Positions 20,401 through 32,086 of a stretch of 64,000 nt of DNA are shown piece after piece. Position 1 is the stretch's first letter. The number at the start of each line of letters is the position of its first letter. The stretch is from Euborellia annulipes (taxonomy: Eukaryota > Arthropoda > Insecta > Dermaptera > Anisolabididae). The notes under the pieces were generated by a model, which saw only the letters and a list, made by a program, of their open reading frames with translations, was not told the DNA's origin and did not search any database. A program made the translations under genes and the position numbers. The stretch covers positions 1-64,000 of the forward strand of contig JAKCPI010004269.1 in the NCBI GenBank assembly GCA_023213315.1. The letters are read 5' to 3'.

Positions 20401-22559
20401 GGGGCAATTGAAAAAGGCACTAAATCTCTTTAGAACTTTATATTTTTAATTAATTAATTAATTAAATTATCGAATTTTTAATCATAGAATTTGTGGTGAA
20501 AATTAAATATTAAAGGTTTCATTTTACAAACATAGTCGTTCATTAAAGTAGAAGATAAATGATTTATAAAATCATACGCACACACAAACAGGTGTACACA
20601 AAATCTTTTTGAAAATTCATGTTTAAATTCAGCTAGTCGAGAAGGTAATATTTAATATTAACTCACAATTATGAGAAAATTTTTTAATTTTAATCAGTAT
20701 AAAAAAATCCATAACATTTTTTTTTCATCCTTATTCTAAATCATTTATTTGCATTTCTAATGGAGTATATTTTAGGAATTATCAATTTTTTAAAGCTTTA
20801 ATTTTTCAATGAACATTCCTCCCCTTGATGGCCACGGTTTATTGAATTTTAATATAAAAAAAAAAACCCTTTGAGCAGAGTCTGGAAAGTTTCCGGGTTT
20901 AACTGCACTTTATTAACGGCCATTCAGGAATCAATCAGTTAAATGAAAAATTTTTTTTGATACAAACTCATTAACGGTTTTAAAAAAATTATACCCTTAA
21001 AATCTATGATACTTAAAAACGTATCTACCTATTTATTTATAATCAATAAATTTATTTAGGCCACTTACGTTAGTAAAAAAAAAAAAGGTTTTTCATACCC
21101 TCTCTGATCTTCCAACCGAATAGAAAATAAAATGAAAGTATTTCCATTCACTTTTCCTAACTAAAAAAAGGTTGATTTAATCAGCGAGGATTCTTGAGTC
21201 AATTTTAAGATGAGGTCAGCCAAAAAAATATTACACAAGATATAAATTTTTATCGGAACGCACCGGTACTAAAACTGAAACTAAATTTGATACTGCCAAA
21301 CCAATATACGTATACAAAGAAAAAAAAAGGGACAAGACTTTTGTAAACAGTTTCGATTAGATTCTTTAAAAACCAAAAATAGACTATATGTATAGGGCTA
21401 GATTTATAGTAATTCAAATTAAACAGAAAATAAAAAATATCAATTATAACTTATACTTAAGAGGGTTCAGGAGCCACGTCTAAACGTACGTTAAAAAAAC
21501 TAGACTATTATAAGGAATTTTTAAATGCGTTTTTTTTTTAATGAATTGAATTCATAAGAGATTATTGGAACATCGAGCTATAATTTTTTTAATGACTTAT
21601 TAAAAAATTATGAAAATTAATTTTTTTTTTGTTATCAAGCAAATATAGAAAACCTTCTGTCTCAATAATCTTTAATTTTTTTAAAATTTAAAAATGAATT
21701 TAATTATTGTAATTATTAATCGAATTAATTAAGAAATTTTTAAAATAAGCTTAGATGGTTTATTTAAAATTCATCTGTCAAATTAGTTCAGCATTCTTCC
21801 AATAGATGGCAGGCTAGTCTAACAGCCAATCGCCTAATAGCGTATATCTGGCCTTTTTGTTTATATATTTTTATGCTTTTATAAAAGATACATAATATAT
21901 AATAACATTTATAAAGTATTTATTGTTAAAAGATCAATGAAAATCAACCAAATATGTTAAATATTATTTGCTACCATTCTGACATCTCTTGGAAAATTTT
22001 TGAATTACTTGATTTTTTTGGGGATATTTTTATGACACACAACGCCATCTTATCGGGAAAAACATGCGTAACACCTTCGCTCCTATTGCGCCTTAATAAA
22101 AGATTGAATCATCTGTTTTTAATTTGTTAAATTAACTGGTCACTAATATTGGAGACTGACAAAATATTTTTTCTGACGTTTACATATTTTTTGGAGATGA
22201 TTGTATATACATTTTTAAAATATTCATTTTGAAAAAATTCAAATGGACTACCAATTAATTTAATGTCTTGTTCTACAATCTGATTTTTTATTTATATTTC
22301 GGCTATCAATTTCAATCAAGTATATTGAAGATATTCCGTTCTGATGAGATCACCTGTATTCATTTTTGTCAAATTAAATCTTAGATCTACTATGATTAAA
22401 GACATACTAGATTGATTTATGACAATTATAACAATTCTTTTGGCGATGATAGACTATAAAAATATAAATTCAACTGAATTATTAATTAATTAATGTCTTG
22501 TTTTAGGATTTGAGTTCCGCGCTAACCGAATTTTAGCTAGGTGGCTTTTTTTTCTGTGA
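20401..22559. other. AT-rich DNA, nothing identified
   Basis: Long A/T runs dominate. Slightly richer patches lie at 20820-20930, 21470-21510, 21780-21870 and 22030-22100. None has a credible frame or repeat boundary. Confidence 0.5.
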
Positions 22560-22730
22560 TAAAATTGAAAAACCTAAAAAAATTACATCAGTAAAGTACT
22601 AGAACCCGAATTTTCCCGAAGGCAAGACCTAGCATAATTTGTTTTGTATACCAAAAATATAGTAGTAGCCTATATATTTAAAATCTGAAAGAAATCATTA
22701 GAGCGGATTTTGACGGTGCCAATATTATGT
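22560..22730 (+). repeat. Fold-back family body, diverged fragment
   Basis: Words such as CATCAGTAAAGTACTAG (about 22587) and GAATTTTCCCGAAGGCAAGA parallel 23640-23690. A weaker match runs to 38440-38460 and 57935-57960. No termini are preserved. Confidence 0.55.
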
Positions 22731-23394
22731 GAATTATTTAAAAATTTATTATTACCTATATTTTAAAAGTTCCAATTGTTTTATGTGACACAAAATTTTT
22801 TTTTTTTCACTTAATAGAATCCTCATGGCTATCATCAAAAAGTATTATTATTACAACAAATTAGACGTAATTAGAAAGGGCCATCGAGAGAACGCCTAGG
22901 AGGTAGACAACCAGAAGTCTAAGGGATGAGAAACGAAAGAGAAGAAGCAAGGAGAGTTTTGTTTAACTCCTCCTTTGAATAGACTAGAAAGAGGAATATG
23001 GAAAGGGGGTAGAAAGTAAAGCCCCGACTACTACTTCTGAACTAATGGAAAAATTTTAAAAGCCAAGTGGGAGTGAAGGAGGAGGGGTTTCTTTTTCTCC
23101 TTCAATCTTTCATTCGTTTACTCTACTGGTTGCCTAACTCCCAGGCGTCCCTATGATTTAAAAAAAATAATTTATTGCTTTTATTATATTGCCCATTATT
23201 TTTTTTTTCATATTGAAAAAAACGAGAGTTGTTTGATCCATCCATCTCTCTGAATTTTGTAAATAAACATTGGAAAAAAATTATTTTCTCACAAGGCTGG
23301 TGAAAGATAAAAAAATCTTTTTGCAATAAATGTAAAAAAGTTGCTTCAAAGAATTTTGACCTCAAAATGAAGAATATACATTTTGAAGAGTATC
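22731..23394. other. Purine-rich unique segment and AT-rich DNA
   Basis: About 22880-23050 is purine-rich and non-repetitive. The open frame at 23123-23365 on the minus strand is Phe/Lys-rich and unrecognised. No gene is called. Confidence 0.4.
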
Positions 23395-23835
23395 TAAAAA
23401 AAATTGATTTATGAATATTTTAAAAGTTCATCAATCAAGATCGTTAGAGCGAATTTTGAGAAAATCGAAAAAAATTGAAAAAATACATCAGTAAACTACT
23501 AGTAGGCCTACTTTTTGGCCGATTTTGTTGAAAAGCTTCGTGTCACGTGCCAGGGTGGTGCCTAAAAGTTAAATATAAAATTTCAACCTCCTAAATCTTT
23601 TCGTCGAGAATTTTGATAAAAGTGGAAAAAACTAAAAAATTCAATCAGTGAAGTACTAGTACCAGAATTTTCCCAAATACTAGTCCTAGCACAATTTCAT
23701 TTTCGTACCGGAAATAGTATATATTTACAATAAAATGTAAAAAAAAAATCGTTAGAGCCGTTTTCGAGAACTGGTGTGCTTACATGTAAGCAAACAAACG
23801 TACATTGCTCATTTAATAGTATAAGATTTTTTATA
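23395..23835 (+). repeat. Fold-back family body, two diverged tandem pieces
   Basis: ACATCAGTAAACTACTAG, GGCCGATTTTGTTGAAAAGC and TTCGTGTCACGTGCC (23485-23550) match 38445-38505. A second, related piece follows at 23590-23790. Hairpin ends are missing. Confidence 0.65.
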
Positions 23836-23875
23836 TTTATATTTCTTAAATTTTTATGTCAAAATAAATTGAATA

Positions 23876-24071
23876 TAGAATGGAAAAGAGCAAGTACAGG
23901 TGCAGCAAATAAAGAGAGCCTTTGAATGCCAAATGCCGAAAGGGAGACGTTTCGGACAAAATTTACTTGTCCGAAACAAAATTTATTTGTCCGAAACGTC
24001 TCCCTTTCGGCATTTGGCATCCAAAGGCTCTCTTCATTTGCTGCACCTGTACTTGCTCTTTTCCATTCTAT
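23876..24071. repeat. Near-perfect hairpin, arms about 85 bp
   Basis: ATAGAATGGAAAAGAGCAAG at 23876 continues to ggagacgtttcggaca at about 23957. The reverse complement occupies about 23987-24071 with only one or two differences (a/c at aataaag / cttcatt). The loop itself repeats TTGTCCGAAAC. The open frame 23922-24119 is a by-product. The high arm identity suggests a recent or maintained fold-back. Confidence 0.92.
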
Positions 24072-24074
24072 AAT

Positions 24075-24460
24075 ATAACATCAACAGCAACTTCTCTTAA
24101 ACTTAAATTGAAAATATGATGAGAGCCTGACCTATGATTCATAAGATAGTATGATAGATAAACATTTACCGTTGGGGAAGAATTAAAATTAAAGGTTAAA
24201 TTCAAAAAAGGGTTGCTTCTTCTTGTCTAATTTCGCTAGAGGGATAAAAGACAATATATTAATCCAGAGAAAGAAAGAGAGAAAAGGAAAGAACAAATAA
24301 AAGATTTATTTAGAAAATATGCCCATGTCATAATTCAACAGAATCATTTTTAATTGAGCCATTTATGAAAAAGAGCTCCCCCAACTCTGTGTCTCTCTTT
24401 CTCTCTCTCTTCTCTTTTAGAGAAAAACTCTTTAAATGAAAGTCTTTAATTAATAAATTG
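24075..24460. other. AT-rich DNA with CT/GA tracts
   Basis: Purine and pyrimidine tracts occur at 24265-24300 and 24385-24420. No gene or bounded repeat is seen. Confidence 0.5.
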
Positions 24461-24720
24461 AGTCAAAAAGATGATTGTGCTGCTTGTCTAAATTTCGGTG
24501 CCTTTTGTTAGCGCAATTCTCCATTTGGCGAGGACCCATTGAGTCGCCACAGCCCTTAATTTCCTGCATGTCCCGCTAACGAGCCTCCATCCCTCCCCCT
24601 CCCCCCCCCGCACAGCACATGAACACTTCTAACCATCCTCACCACCACCACGTGAACCTGGCACAATTAATCTTGTGCAGGATGACAGCCACAGCTACGC
24701 AGATAGACACCCATGATGTA
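24461..24720. other. Unique GC-richer island
   Basis: This non-repetitive stretch has a C-rich centre (about 24590-24612) and an E-box CACGTG at about 24649. The cggtgccttttgttagcgc and cctggcacaattaatc segments look unlike the surrounding simple sequence. No long frame exists. It is a candidate conserved non-coding element or small exon. Confidence 0.3.
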
Positions 24721-26168
24721 ATCGACTACAATCAAAAATTCTAAATTCTATGATAAATGGGTCTATTTCAAAAAAAAAATTTTATCCTATTGCATACTCT
24801 GGATGATATGCCACATGGGGCTTATTTCAAAGGGTATTAGTATTAAGTTTCGTTTGTATTGTATACATTTACTTTATACTAATTTAACAGAAAATTTATG
24901 AAGAAAATTCTATTTAAATTTTTTGAGATATAAATATTAATATATTAAACGGTCATGATCCTTTATTAGTGCGTTTGTCGACAATGAAATAAATTAATAA
25001 ATATATTGTTTTCCAATCGATGTCATAAACATCCTGAGCTTACAATTGTGAATATATTCAAACACAAACCTTCTAATATTTCAAATTAATGTTAAATTCT
25101 CTCTAATAATGGGTTTCAAAATAGGATTCATATTCTTTTTTATTACTAATTTTTTTAACGGGAAAAGGGGGAAAGTAGTTAAACCGCGTTGGTCGGAAAA
25201 ATACAAAAACAATCATTTAGCCCTATAAACAAAAATAATTTGAAACAGTAATTACATTCTAATGGTGATTACTGAATTTTTAATTTATATATTAATTATT
25301 CAATTATTATTTTAAGGGACAATTTTTTTAGCATTTTTGCTAGTAGGCCCTTATATTTATTTAATCAAAAATAAATTTTGAATCCTCTTGTTATGGATGA
25401 CTAGTAAACTCCTTTTAGAACAAAAGAGAAAGACACCGATATTAATAGTAGTTAAAAAAATTTCATATGTCTGTTCTTAATATTAAAAAAAAAAAAAAAA
25501 AATAGGATTCTAGCTTAAATGACTAATTTTTTTCATAATATAGCCTAAATTTTTTTATGTTTAACCAAATAAATAATAATATAATTTATTGAGATCTCTG
25601 AGGATTTACCGTATATAACACTTTTTTAATGATAATTTTATGTTTAATTTACAAAACAATTTTTCAAAAGTGAATTTAAAGAGAAATAAAAAAAAGTGAT
25701 TAATTTTAATATCTGTTTAATAATCGATAAAAATAAAATTTAACACCCGGTGTTTGTGATGTTTATTATCTAGACTTGTTTATTACCATTCTTGTTCACC
25801 CTTTTGGTTAAGTTGGCATATATTATATATGTGATCTTAAAATAAAAAATTAAATTTATTCGTGAAAATTTTAGAATATCATCACTTTACGAAAAGAAAA
25901 AGAAAAATAAAAGGCCATTAAAATCTTTTATTTAAAATATTGAATAATTATAAAATAGATCTTAGTCCAATATAAAAATAGCTACTTATAAGTACCCTAC
26001 TTGTTTAAAATTTAAGGTATACACAAATATTAAAATAATATGTTGTAGGATAGGCAATATATCAGGGTGGGGTGTCAGTGTCGGTAATTAAGAGGTGTCG
26101 GAAATTTTTCTTTGCCTGTGTTGAAGTCGGCAAAAAATAAAATCATTCATAAAATACAGTATTTTAAA
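24721..26168. other. AT-rich DNA, nothing identified
   Basis: Homopolymers and AT-rich sequence only; no supportable feature. Confidence 0.55.
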
Positions 26169-26172
26169 TTAA

Positions 26173-26814
26173 GGTGCGCGTCTCGGGGCATGGGCGTACC
26201 CAGGATCAAATCTAGGGGGGGGCAGATCATGGTGGTCCAGATTGTGACATAGCTATTTTTTATATAGAGGGGAAAAGCCTTCGAATTAAAGGCCTAAAAA
26301 CCCTCAAATCCTAACAAAAAAAAATCATTCCCCGTCGCCATCCACCAATTTTGTTTCGTTTCATCACTTTATAAACATTTTTTTTTGCTTCTAGGGGAGG
26401 GCAGCTGCTCCCCTGCCCCTCGCTGGGTACGCCCATGTCTCGGGGTGCTAATTTTGGGACATTTCAGCGGCCACAAATTGAAGCTATTGACCTCGAATTT
26501 TTTTTTTTAATTAAAGTTATTTAAAATATCTACAACTTATAGAAGCCCTTTTTTTGATTTTCGAAAAAATAATTTTTTTTTTAGATTAATCGCATTAAAA
26601 AAAAATATTTTTAAAAAATTCGCTCTATATCTTATAGATAATTAAATTAGTAATAATTGTGTTAAAAAATAATTAAATTTTTACCCTTAATTAATTAGCT
26701 GGAATCTTTCAAATGAAATGGAATAAATCCTATGGGAAAAACTAACGCCATCTCTTGCCGCCTCGAGTAACTCGGTAGTGAATCGTCTTCTAACGGCTTT
26801 TCGAGACGCGCACT
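26173..26814 (-). mobile_element. TTAA-type MITE, copy B, interrupted
   Basis: TTAA borders both ends (26169-26172 and 26815-26818). The termini are GGTGCGCGTCTCG and CGAGACGCGCACT. The inside is the reverse complement of the 3693-4075 copy (for example actaacgccatctcttgccg and ctacaacttatagaagccc). Removing the insertion at 26189-26437 and one duplication leaves about 385 bp, the size of copy A. Confidence 0.88.
26189..26437. mobile_element. hAT-like MITE, 8-bp TSD, nested in TTAA-type MITE
   Basis: The ends CATGGGCGTACCCAG and CTGGGTACGCCCATG form a 15-bp perfect inverted repeat. The duplication TCTCGGGG lies at 26181-26188 and 26438-26445 and comes from the host MITE's own terminus. The 249-bp body has G-rich and C-rich sub-terminal tracts like those of the element at 3196-4236. 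Confidence 0.9.
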
Positions 26815-26818
26815 TTAA

Positions 26819-27479
26819 TCTTGATTTACTATATGGAAGACAGGTAAAGCACGAAGATACGGCTTAATAATTGTTTTATTTTGCCATTAATATAATATAG
26901 TAATTTTTATGCCAAATTGGTTTTTATAGAGGAAATGATTTACTATTTAGAACTATATTATCAAATATACCGTATTAGAAGTGTGTCATATGAAACATTA
27001 ACCTTTATAGACCATAAAATAATATGGACCGAAATGTTCGGAGACGTGTCAAACCTTCTATTCAGATGTATGGCTTCTTATTTGTGCCACTAACCTGAGT
27101 ATGGAAATCCATTCACTCAATCGATATAAAGTATAAACGGGCGAAATAAGTATCCTGGCATCTGTGGCTGCTTTAAAGCCGCTTCTATGATAAGAGTACT
27201 GTTTATCTTAGGTATTTTTTATTGCTTTTCAAGGGAGAACGATAATTGATGACACTCTTTAGAGGAAGCCAAGAAGAAAAGAAAATGAAAATGACAAGAA
27301 AGCTGTCGAAAATAAGCAGCTTGTATTATATAGTCAGCTTTAAGTATAATTAGATTGAACACTTTAAACAAATCCGAAATCCATTTAAAATTAATGAGAA
27401 ATGAAAATAATCTCAAGTTTAATGTTTATTTATACCTAAAATATAAAAAAAGGACATTTTAATAATGAGGAAATGTTCT
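26819..27479. other. Mostly AT-rich DNA with mixed segment
   Basis: About 26990-27200 is less AT-rich (gttcggagacgtgtcaaacc, catctgtggctgctttaaag). No frame or repeat is recognised. Confidence 0.4.
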
Positions 27480-28015
27480 TGATAAGATTGGTAAGGAAAA
27501 TTGTGAGGGTTTTAGAAGAACAGTGGCTGGGGATAAGCCACCATTAGTCTACAAACTGGATTATCCCAACGGAGCTTTGACCATCTCTTTGTATATGTGA
27601 CTAGACCTAGTGTGTGTGTATGTTTGCACTTCGCTAAAACGGATTATTATATAACTCGATTCCGTCCGACTAATAGATTGCCATGTGTAAACATGAATTA
27701 CACCCTTGTTAACGGCATAAAAAAGGTACTTGGCGGTTTTTGCGTTAATGCCATCATCCACGCTATAGAAGAAGAGGAGGACCGACCTTATATTATATAG
27801 CCACAAGGGAAAATGTTGGAAGGGCCGAAACTCTTGCACAAAGTATACAGGAAAATTTGTTAGCAAAACACGCATCAATTTCCTCCAACGAAGATACTAA
27901 CACTTTGGCCCGAGACGAGTTCGCTATTTCTCTATCGGGTAGATATATCACGGGTTTTTACTTCCTTCGTGTATAGAGCTATATCAATAAATAGGTAGAG
28001 CCCAATTTAGTAGTC
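27480..28015. other. Unique island with overlapping open frames
   Basis: Minus-strand (27561-27878, 105 codons) and plus-strand (27597-27800, 67 codons) frames overlap. Neither shows a known domain. The composition is more balanced than that of the flanks and no repeat is detected. It is a candidate exon or conserved non-coding element; I cannot tell which. Confidence 0.3.
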
Positions 28016-28963
28016 ATGAAAAAAATAAGTTTGCCGACTTTAACAGAAAAACATGTTTTGTTTATGCTGTTCTTTTCGAAACATAATAGATTAATAAAAA
28101 TTTCTTTAACAAAAATTTATTTTTTTTTTTAAGTAACAATCTATAATTAAAATATTGTTTTAAGACTTTGAGCTAAAATGGAGGACAAATTGAATAATAA
28201 ACGGCCCAGAAATGATTGCAAATTTTTCTTTGCTTGTAAGACCCTAGTTAGGCCTACTTAACATGAAATGGTCCATTAATCTAACATAGATATTTTTTTT
28301 TTATTTCAATTATTTGGCTTTCGACCTAAAGCCATGCCTAATACATAGATATTAAGAATAAAGGAATTTAAAAAAATAATAATAATATATAGTCATAATA
28401 TCAACTAGATGACATGATAAAAGAATTGTCAAAAAAAAAATAATAATAATATTTGTACTGAAAATTAATATTTCATTTAAGTTTTATTTACTTGACGAGA
28501 CTCTTTTTAAACAACCGATGATCTCTACGCACATCGAATAGTTAGCATTATTTCCTATTTTATTTTTATATTTAGTTATAGTTACACATTTAAATGAATT
28601 ATGATATTTTCCATAAGTTTTTCTTTATACAGAATAAAGAAAGTGTTGCTTCAAAACACAAAACAAAGATTCAAATAAATTTAAATTAATTAAATCCAAA
28701 TGAGAAAGGAAAAGAAAAACAATTTCGAGATCGTTGAGCAGAAATAATAATTAGCCCTAAGTTTATATTATAGAAGCAGAATGACGTTGGCTGAGGGTGG
28801 CCTTCACTTGAAATTCCAACCAACGAATTGAGCGCACCAGGGCCTGGGAATAATAAATTCAAGTGAACTCGCAAGTCTGTTTATTTGTAAGATGGCCTAA
28901 AATAAAATGGTCCTTTCGGAAGAAATTATATTAAATTATAATATTAAGATCAATTACAATTGC
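28016..28963. other. AT-rich DNA, one mixed segment
   Basis: Positions 28700-28880 are less AT-rich (gaatgacgttggctgagg, gcgcaccagggcctggg) and have a short minus-strand frame without recognisable content. The rest is simple AT sequence. Confidence 0.4.
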
Positions 28964-28967
28964 TAGT

Positions 28968-29000
28968 GGCGTACCCAAGTGGGGCGTTCTTTCCCTTATA
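28968..29000 (+). mobile_element. Solo hAT-like terminus
   Basis: CTAGTGGCGTACCCAAGTGG resembles the ends at 3196 (GGCGTAGCCAG) and 26189 (GGGCGTACCCAGG). No partner end was found nearby, so this is a remnant at best. Confidence 0.3.
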
Positions 29001-29929
29001 TTTTAATAATAATTTACCAAAAGCCCAAGAATAAAGAGAGAAAAAAAATTATAATAATGTACAAATTGTTTAAATTAATTAATTTAAATTGGTTACGATA
29101 TTGCAGTTTATAAGTAAATGTAAAAAAAAAAAATTTGGCATAGAAATTTATGAGTCTCCTACTCACTTCTCTACACATTGAATTTTGCCATTTTCAGGTC
29201 AACAGGCTACTTTTATATTTTTATAAATGAATATCAATTTTTTATAGCCAAAATTATTACTTTCTTTTAGATTAGGGAATGATTGTGTTGAGATGGATCA
29301 CTTTCCTGGTCCCAAAATAATATTTTAGCTAAAATTCACTCAAATTATTTTAATTTGGAAGAGATATTACATTCACTATTAGAGAATTTTTTTGTTGCAT
29401 TTTTTTCACTCTCCTTTTAATGCGTTTAACGCGTAGAATAAAAATAATTGTGCATGGAGCACTTTTTTATTTTCGAAATTTGTTTTTGGTTTATTTATAT
29501 TCTAACTTGTAAGTGGAATATTTAAAAAAAATGTTCGAAATATTAATTAGTAAATACGTAGTTATGAAGTAAAATTAGTTCAAATTTTATTATTTTCCTA
29601 AGCTATTTAATAATAATAATAATAACCTCTCTGTTTAAATAGGAATAACATGTTATACTTACAGTTTCACTGCAGTGAAAACGTAAGTTTCTTCTTAAGT
29701 GAAGGCTTTAAATTACTTTGAAACCAGAAAATAATGAAAAAGAACCAAAAGAGATATTAAGAGAATTACAAAATCATTTCATATTAATAAATAATGTATA
29801 GGCCTACAAATAAAAAGATTATAACTTGAAAAATAAAAAATTGACAATTGGTTTAGATTGAGATGACAACGTTACAAAACAATTTTGCAAGTTTTCGTTT
29901 TAGCTTTCGTTCAGAGAATTTTATCTAAT
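29001..29929. other. AT-rich DNA with a small palindrome
   Basis: A palindrome lies at about 29660-29690 (cttac, ag, TTTCACTGCAGTGAAA, ac, gtaag). TAGGCCTA lies at 29799. No gene is seen. Confidence 0.5.
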
Positions 29930-30790
29930 TTGCTCCAATGATTGTATGAATAAGTGCGAATGTCCAATCACTCGAATGCTAAACAAAATACCAGTCGAGT
30001 GGATGTCCGTTTGTTTGGGTCGTGGCCAAATTAGCCAGATGGATCTCGAACGGAAAAGTGCATCCATTTTAAATGGCGACGTCACCGATGAAAAATGGTT
30101 GTTTGGACAAGAGCGAGTTTTGCAATTGGATTAAAATTGTAATGCGGCGTTGTCACGTTGGGGAATTGATAAAATGAATTTGAATCAAGTTGCATTAGTT
30201 GGCCCGCATGCTACAAAGCAATTATGAATACCTAATTGAACTGATTATGTTCTGGCGTGAAAAACATTATTCATTTGCTCATAGCGATTGCTCGCGGATG
30301 CGAGAGGATGCATTATAAACTAGAGTTGATATTAGCGGAAAGTCTCATCTCAAGGTAATGAAATTGAATTTTTTATATCCTCACTGAATCCATCATTAAA
30401 AAGTCGAGGGAAATGCAAGTTTGTCCGGATGCCTGAAGGGTTGGGTACTCTTTGAATTGGGTTCGTTTTCGAGCTACTCGAAATCGAACCGAAGTTGGTT
30501 GTCCCAATCAAGACCGATTGACCGAAGCTGAATGGGCCGCGAGAGAAAATCTCCATTGAAAAAAAAAGGGGACATCCAAGAGATGATGTGAGCAAAGAGG
30601 GAGTTCCCGAGGGCGGCATTGGGACGTGTAAATCACGCCAGCCACCACGATGCTTGATAACCGAATTAACTTGTTCATAAATCTCGGCAAAACGGGGGTG
30701 ACACACACATATACACCGCCCGGGTCATTAAGACCTGCCAGGGGGTTTGCCGCATCATCACCAGATACTCTCGCATGCATATACCTTGGT
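29930..30790. other. Longest unique GC-richer island
   Basis: About 860 bp are non-repetitive and rich in homeodomain-like words (aagcaattatgaatacctaa at about 30220, ctaattgaactgattatg). Two overlapping minus-strand frames (118 and 90 codons) lie at 30350-30780 but carry no known domain. The AT-poor cgcccgggtcattaagacc segment (about 30718) also stands out. Conserved regulatory DNA seems likelier than coding, though only comparison can decide. Confidence 0.35.
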
Positions 30791-30979
30791 CAATTAATCT
30801 TCGGACAAATCTACATTCTTAATTAAACATACCCACTAACAAGTTTTTATTTATTGAATCCACAACCGTTTCCTCAGTGAGTCCCACCTCAATAAAAAAG
30901 TTATTAAATTTCATATTGGCCTACTCTAGGAAATGTGATATTTAAAATTATATCAGTATGATGATCAACGGCATAACCC

Positions 30980-31615
30980 GACTAGAAATTGCTTTGGGAA
31001 CGCCCAGAGCATACATCTGGACCTCATAGGGTCCCAAGGAGGCATGCCCAATAGGGAAATCCCTATAAGGGCCCAATTAGAACCCAATCGGGAAATCCCC
31101 AGGAAAAATATAATAACTTATAGTCAGTTTCTCCCAATTGGGTTCTGTGTGGGACCTAAACGGGAAATCCCAATATAAAAATAAAAATTTCACGTCTAGA
31201 AATTACTTTGGAATCACCCAGAGTATACATCTGGACCTCATGGGGTCCCAAGGAGGCATGCCCAATAGGGAAATCCCTATAAGGGCCCAATTAGAACCCA
31301 ATCGGGAAATCCCCAGGAAAAATATAATAACTTATAGTCAGTTTCTCCCAATTGGGTTCTGTGTGGGACCTAAACGGGAAATCCCAATATAAAAATAAAA
31401 ATTTCACGTCTAGAAATTACTTTGGAATCACCCAGAGTATACATCTGGACCTCATAGGGTCCCAAGGAGGCATGCCCAATAGGGAAATCCCTATAAGGGC
31501 CCAATTAGAACCCAATCGGGAAATTCCCACGACAAATAAAATAACTTATAGTTAGTTTCTCCCAATTGGGTTCTGTGTGGGACCTAAGTGGGAAATTCCA
31601 ACATAAAAATAAAAA
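30980..31615 (+). repeat. 214-bp tandem repeat, 3 units
   Basis: GGCATGCCCAATAGGG recurs at 31041, 31255 and 31469. Each unit carries inverted words (atagggaaatccctat) and the terminal CTAGAAATT motif. The open frames at 31138 and 31352 are the same repeat read twice and are not genes. GGGAAATCCC decamers occur at 31054, 31090, 31162, 31268, 31304, 31376 and 31482. Confidence 0.95.
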
Positions 31616-31748
31616 ACTTATACAAAATATTTGCTATAGTATCTTATTTGGAATAAATAAAATCCAGTGTTCGCGCATGCGTAGATGATGAGGATTGGAG
31701 TCGCGAGGCTCAATAGATGTCATCTATACTATTATATAAAAGACAATC

Positions 31749-31809
<61 letters not shown>
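31749..31809 (+). repeat. (CTGT)n microsatellite
   Basis: About fifteen CTGT units lie directly downstream of the Helitron 5' terminus. A reading frame across it (TDRQ repeats on the minus strand) is an artefact. Confidence 0.95.
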
Positions 31810-31813
<4 letters not shown>

Positions 31814-32086
31814 AACGCATAGACTCAGAAACTACTGGACCGATTTTCATGGAGTTTTTTTTAATGGGTAGGGAATTTTCCGGGGGTGGTTTTAGGCTAT
31901 CATTACATCGAATTAGGGGTAGGGAACCCCCTTTTTGGGGGTTATCAATTACCCCATAGCAAAGCATTGGAAAACAGGTCTAACTCGCTTTATGAAAAAT
32001 ATATTTATCAAATCTTTAAAATCAAAAATAAAAACTCTTCCTCCCCCTAACAATTCGACATTTGAAAAGATTTTTCCGCTCTGCGC

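Noticed and set aside
23922..24119. 65-codon frame
   Set aside because: It runs across a near-perfect hairpin, so both strands read similarly by symmetry.
30350..30780. 118- and 90-codon minus-strand frames considered as exons
   Set aside because: Two frames overlap the same DNA without a known domain or clear splice context; a regulatory island is as likely.
31138..31555. Two frames giving the same N-terminal protein
   Set aside because: They are one 214-bp tandem unit read twice; there is no coding signature outside the repeat.
31710..31967. Frame with TDRQ repeats
   Set aside because: It is the (CTGT)n microsatellite of the Helitron.
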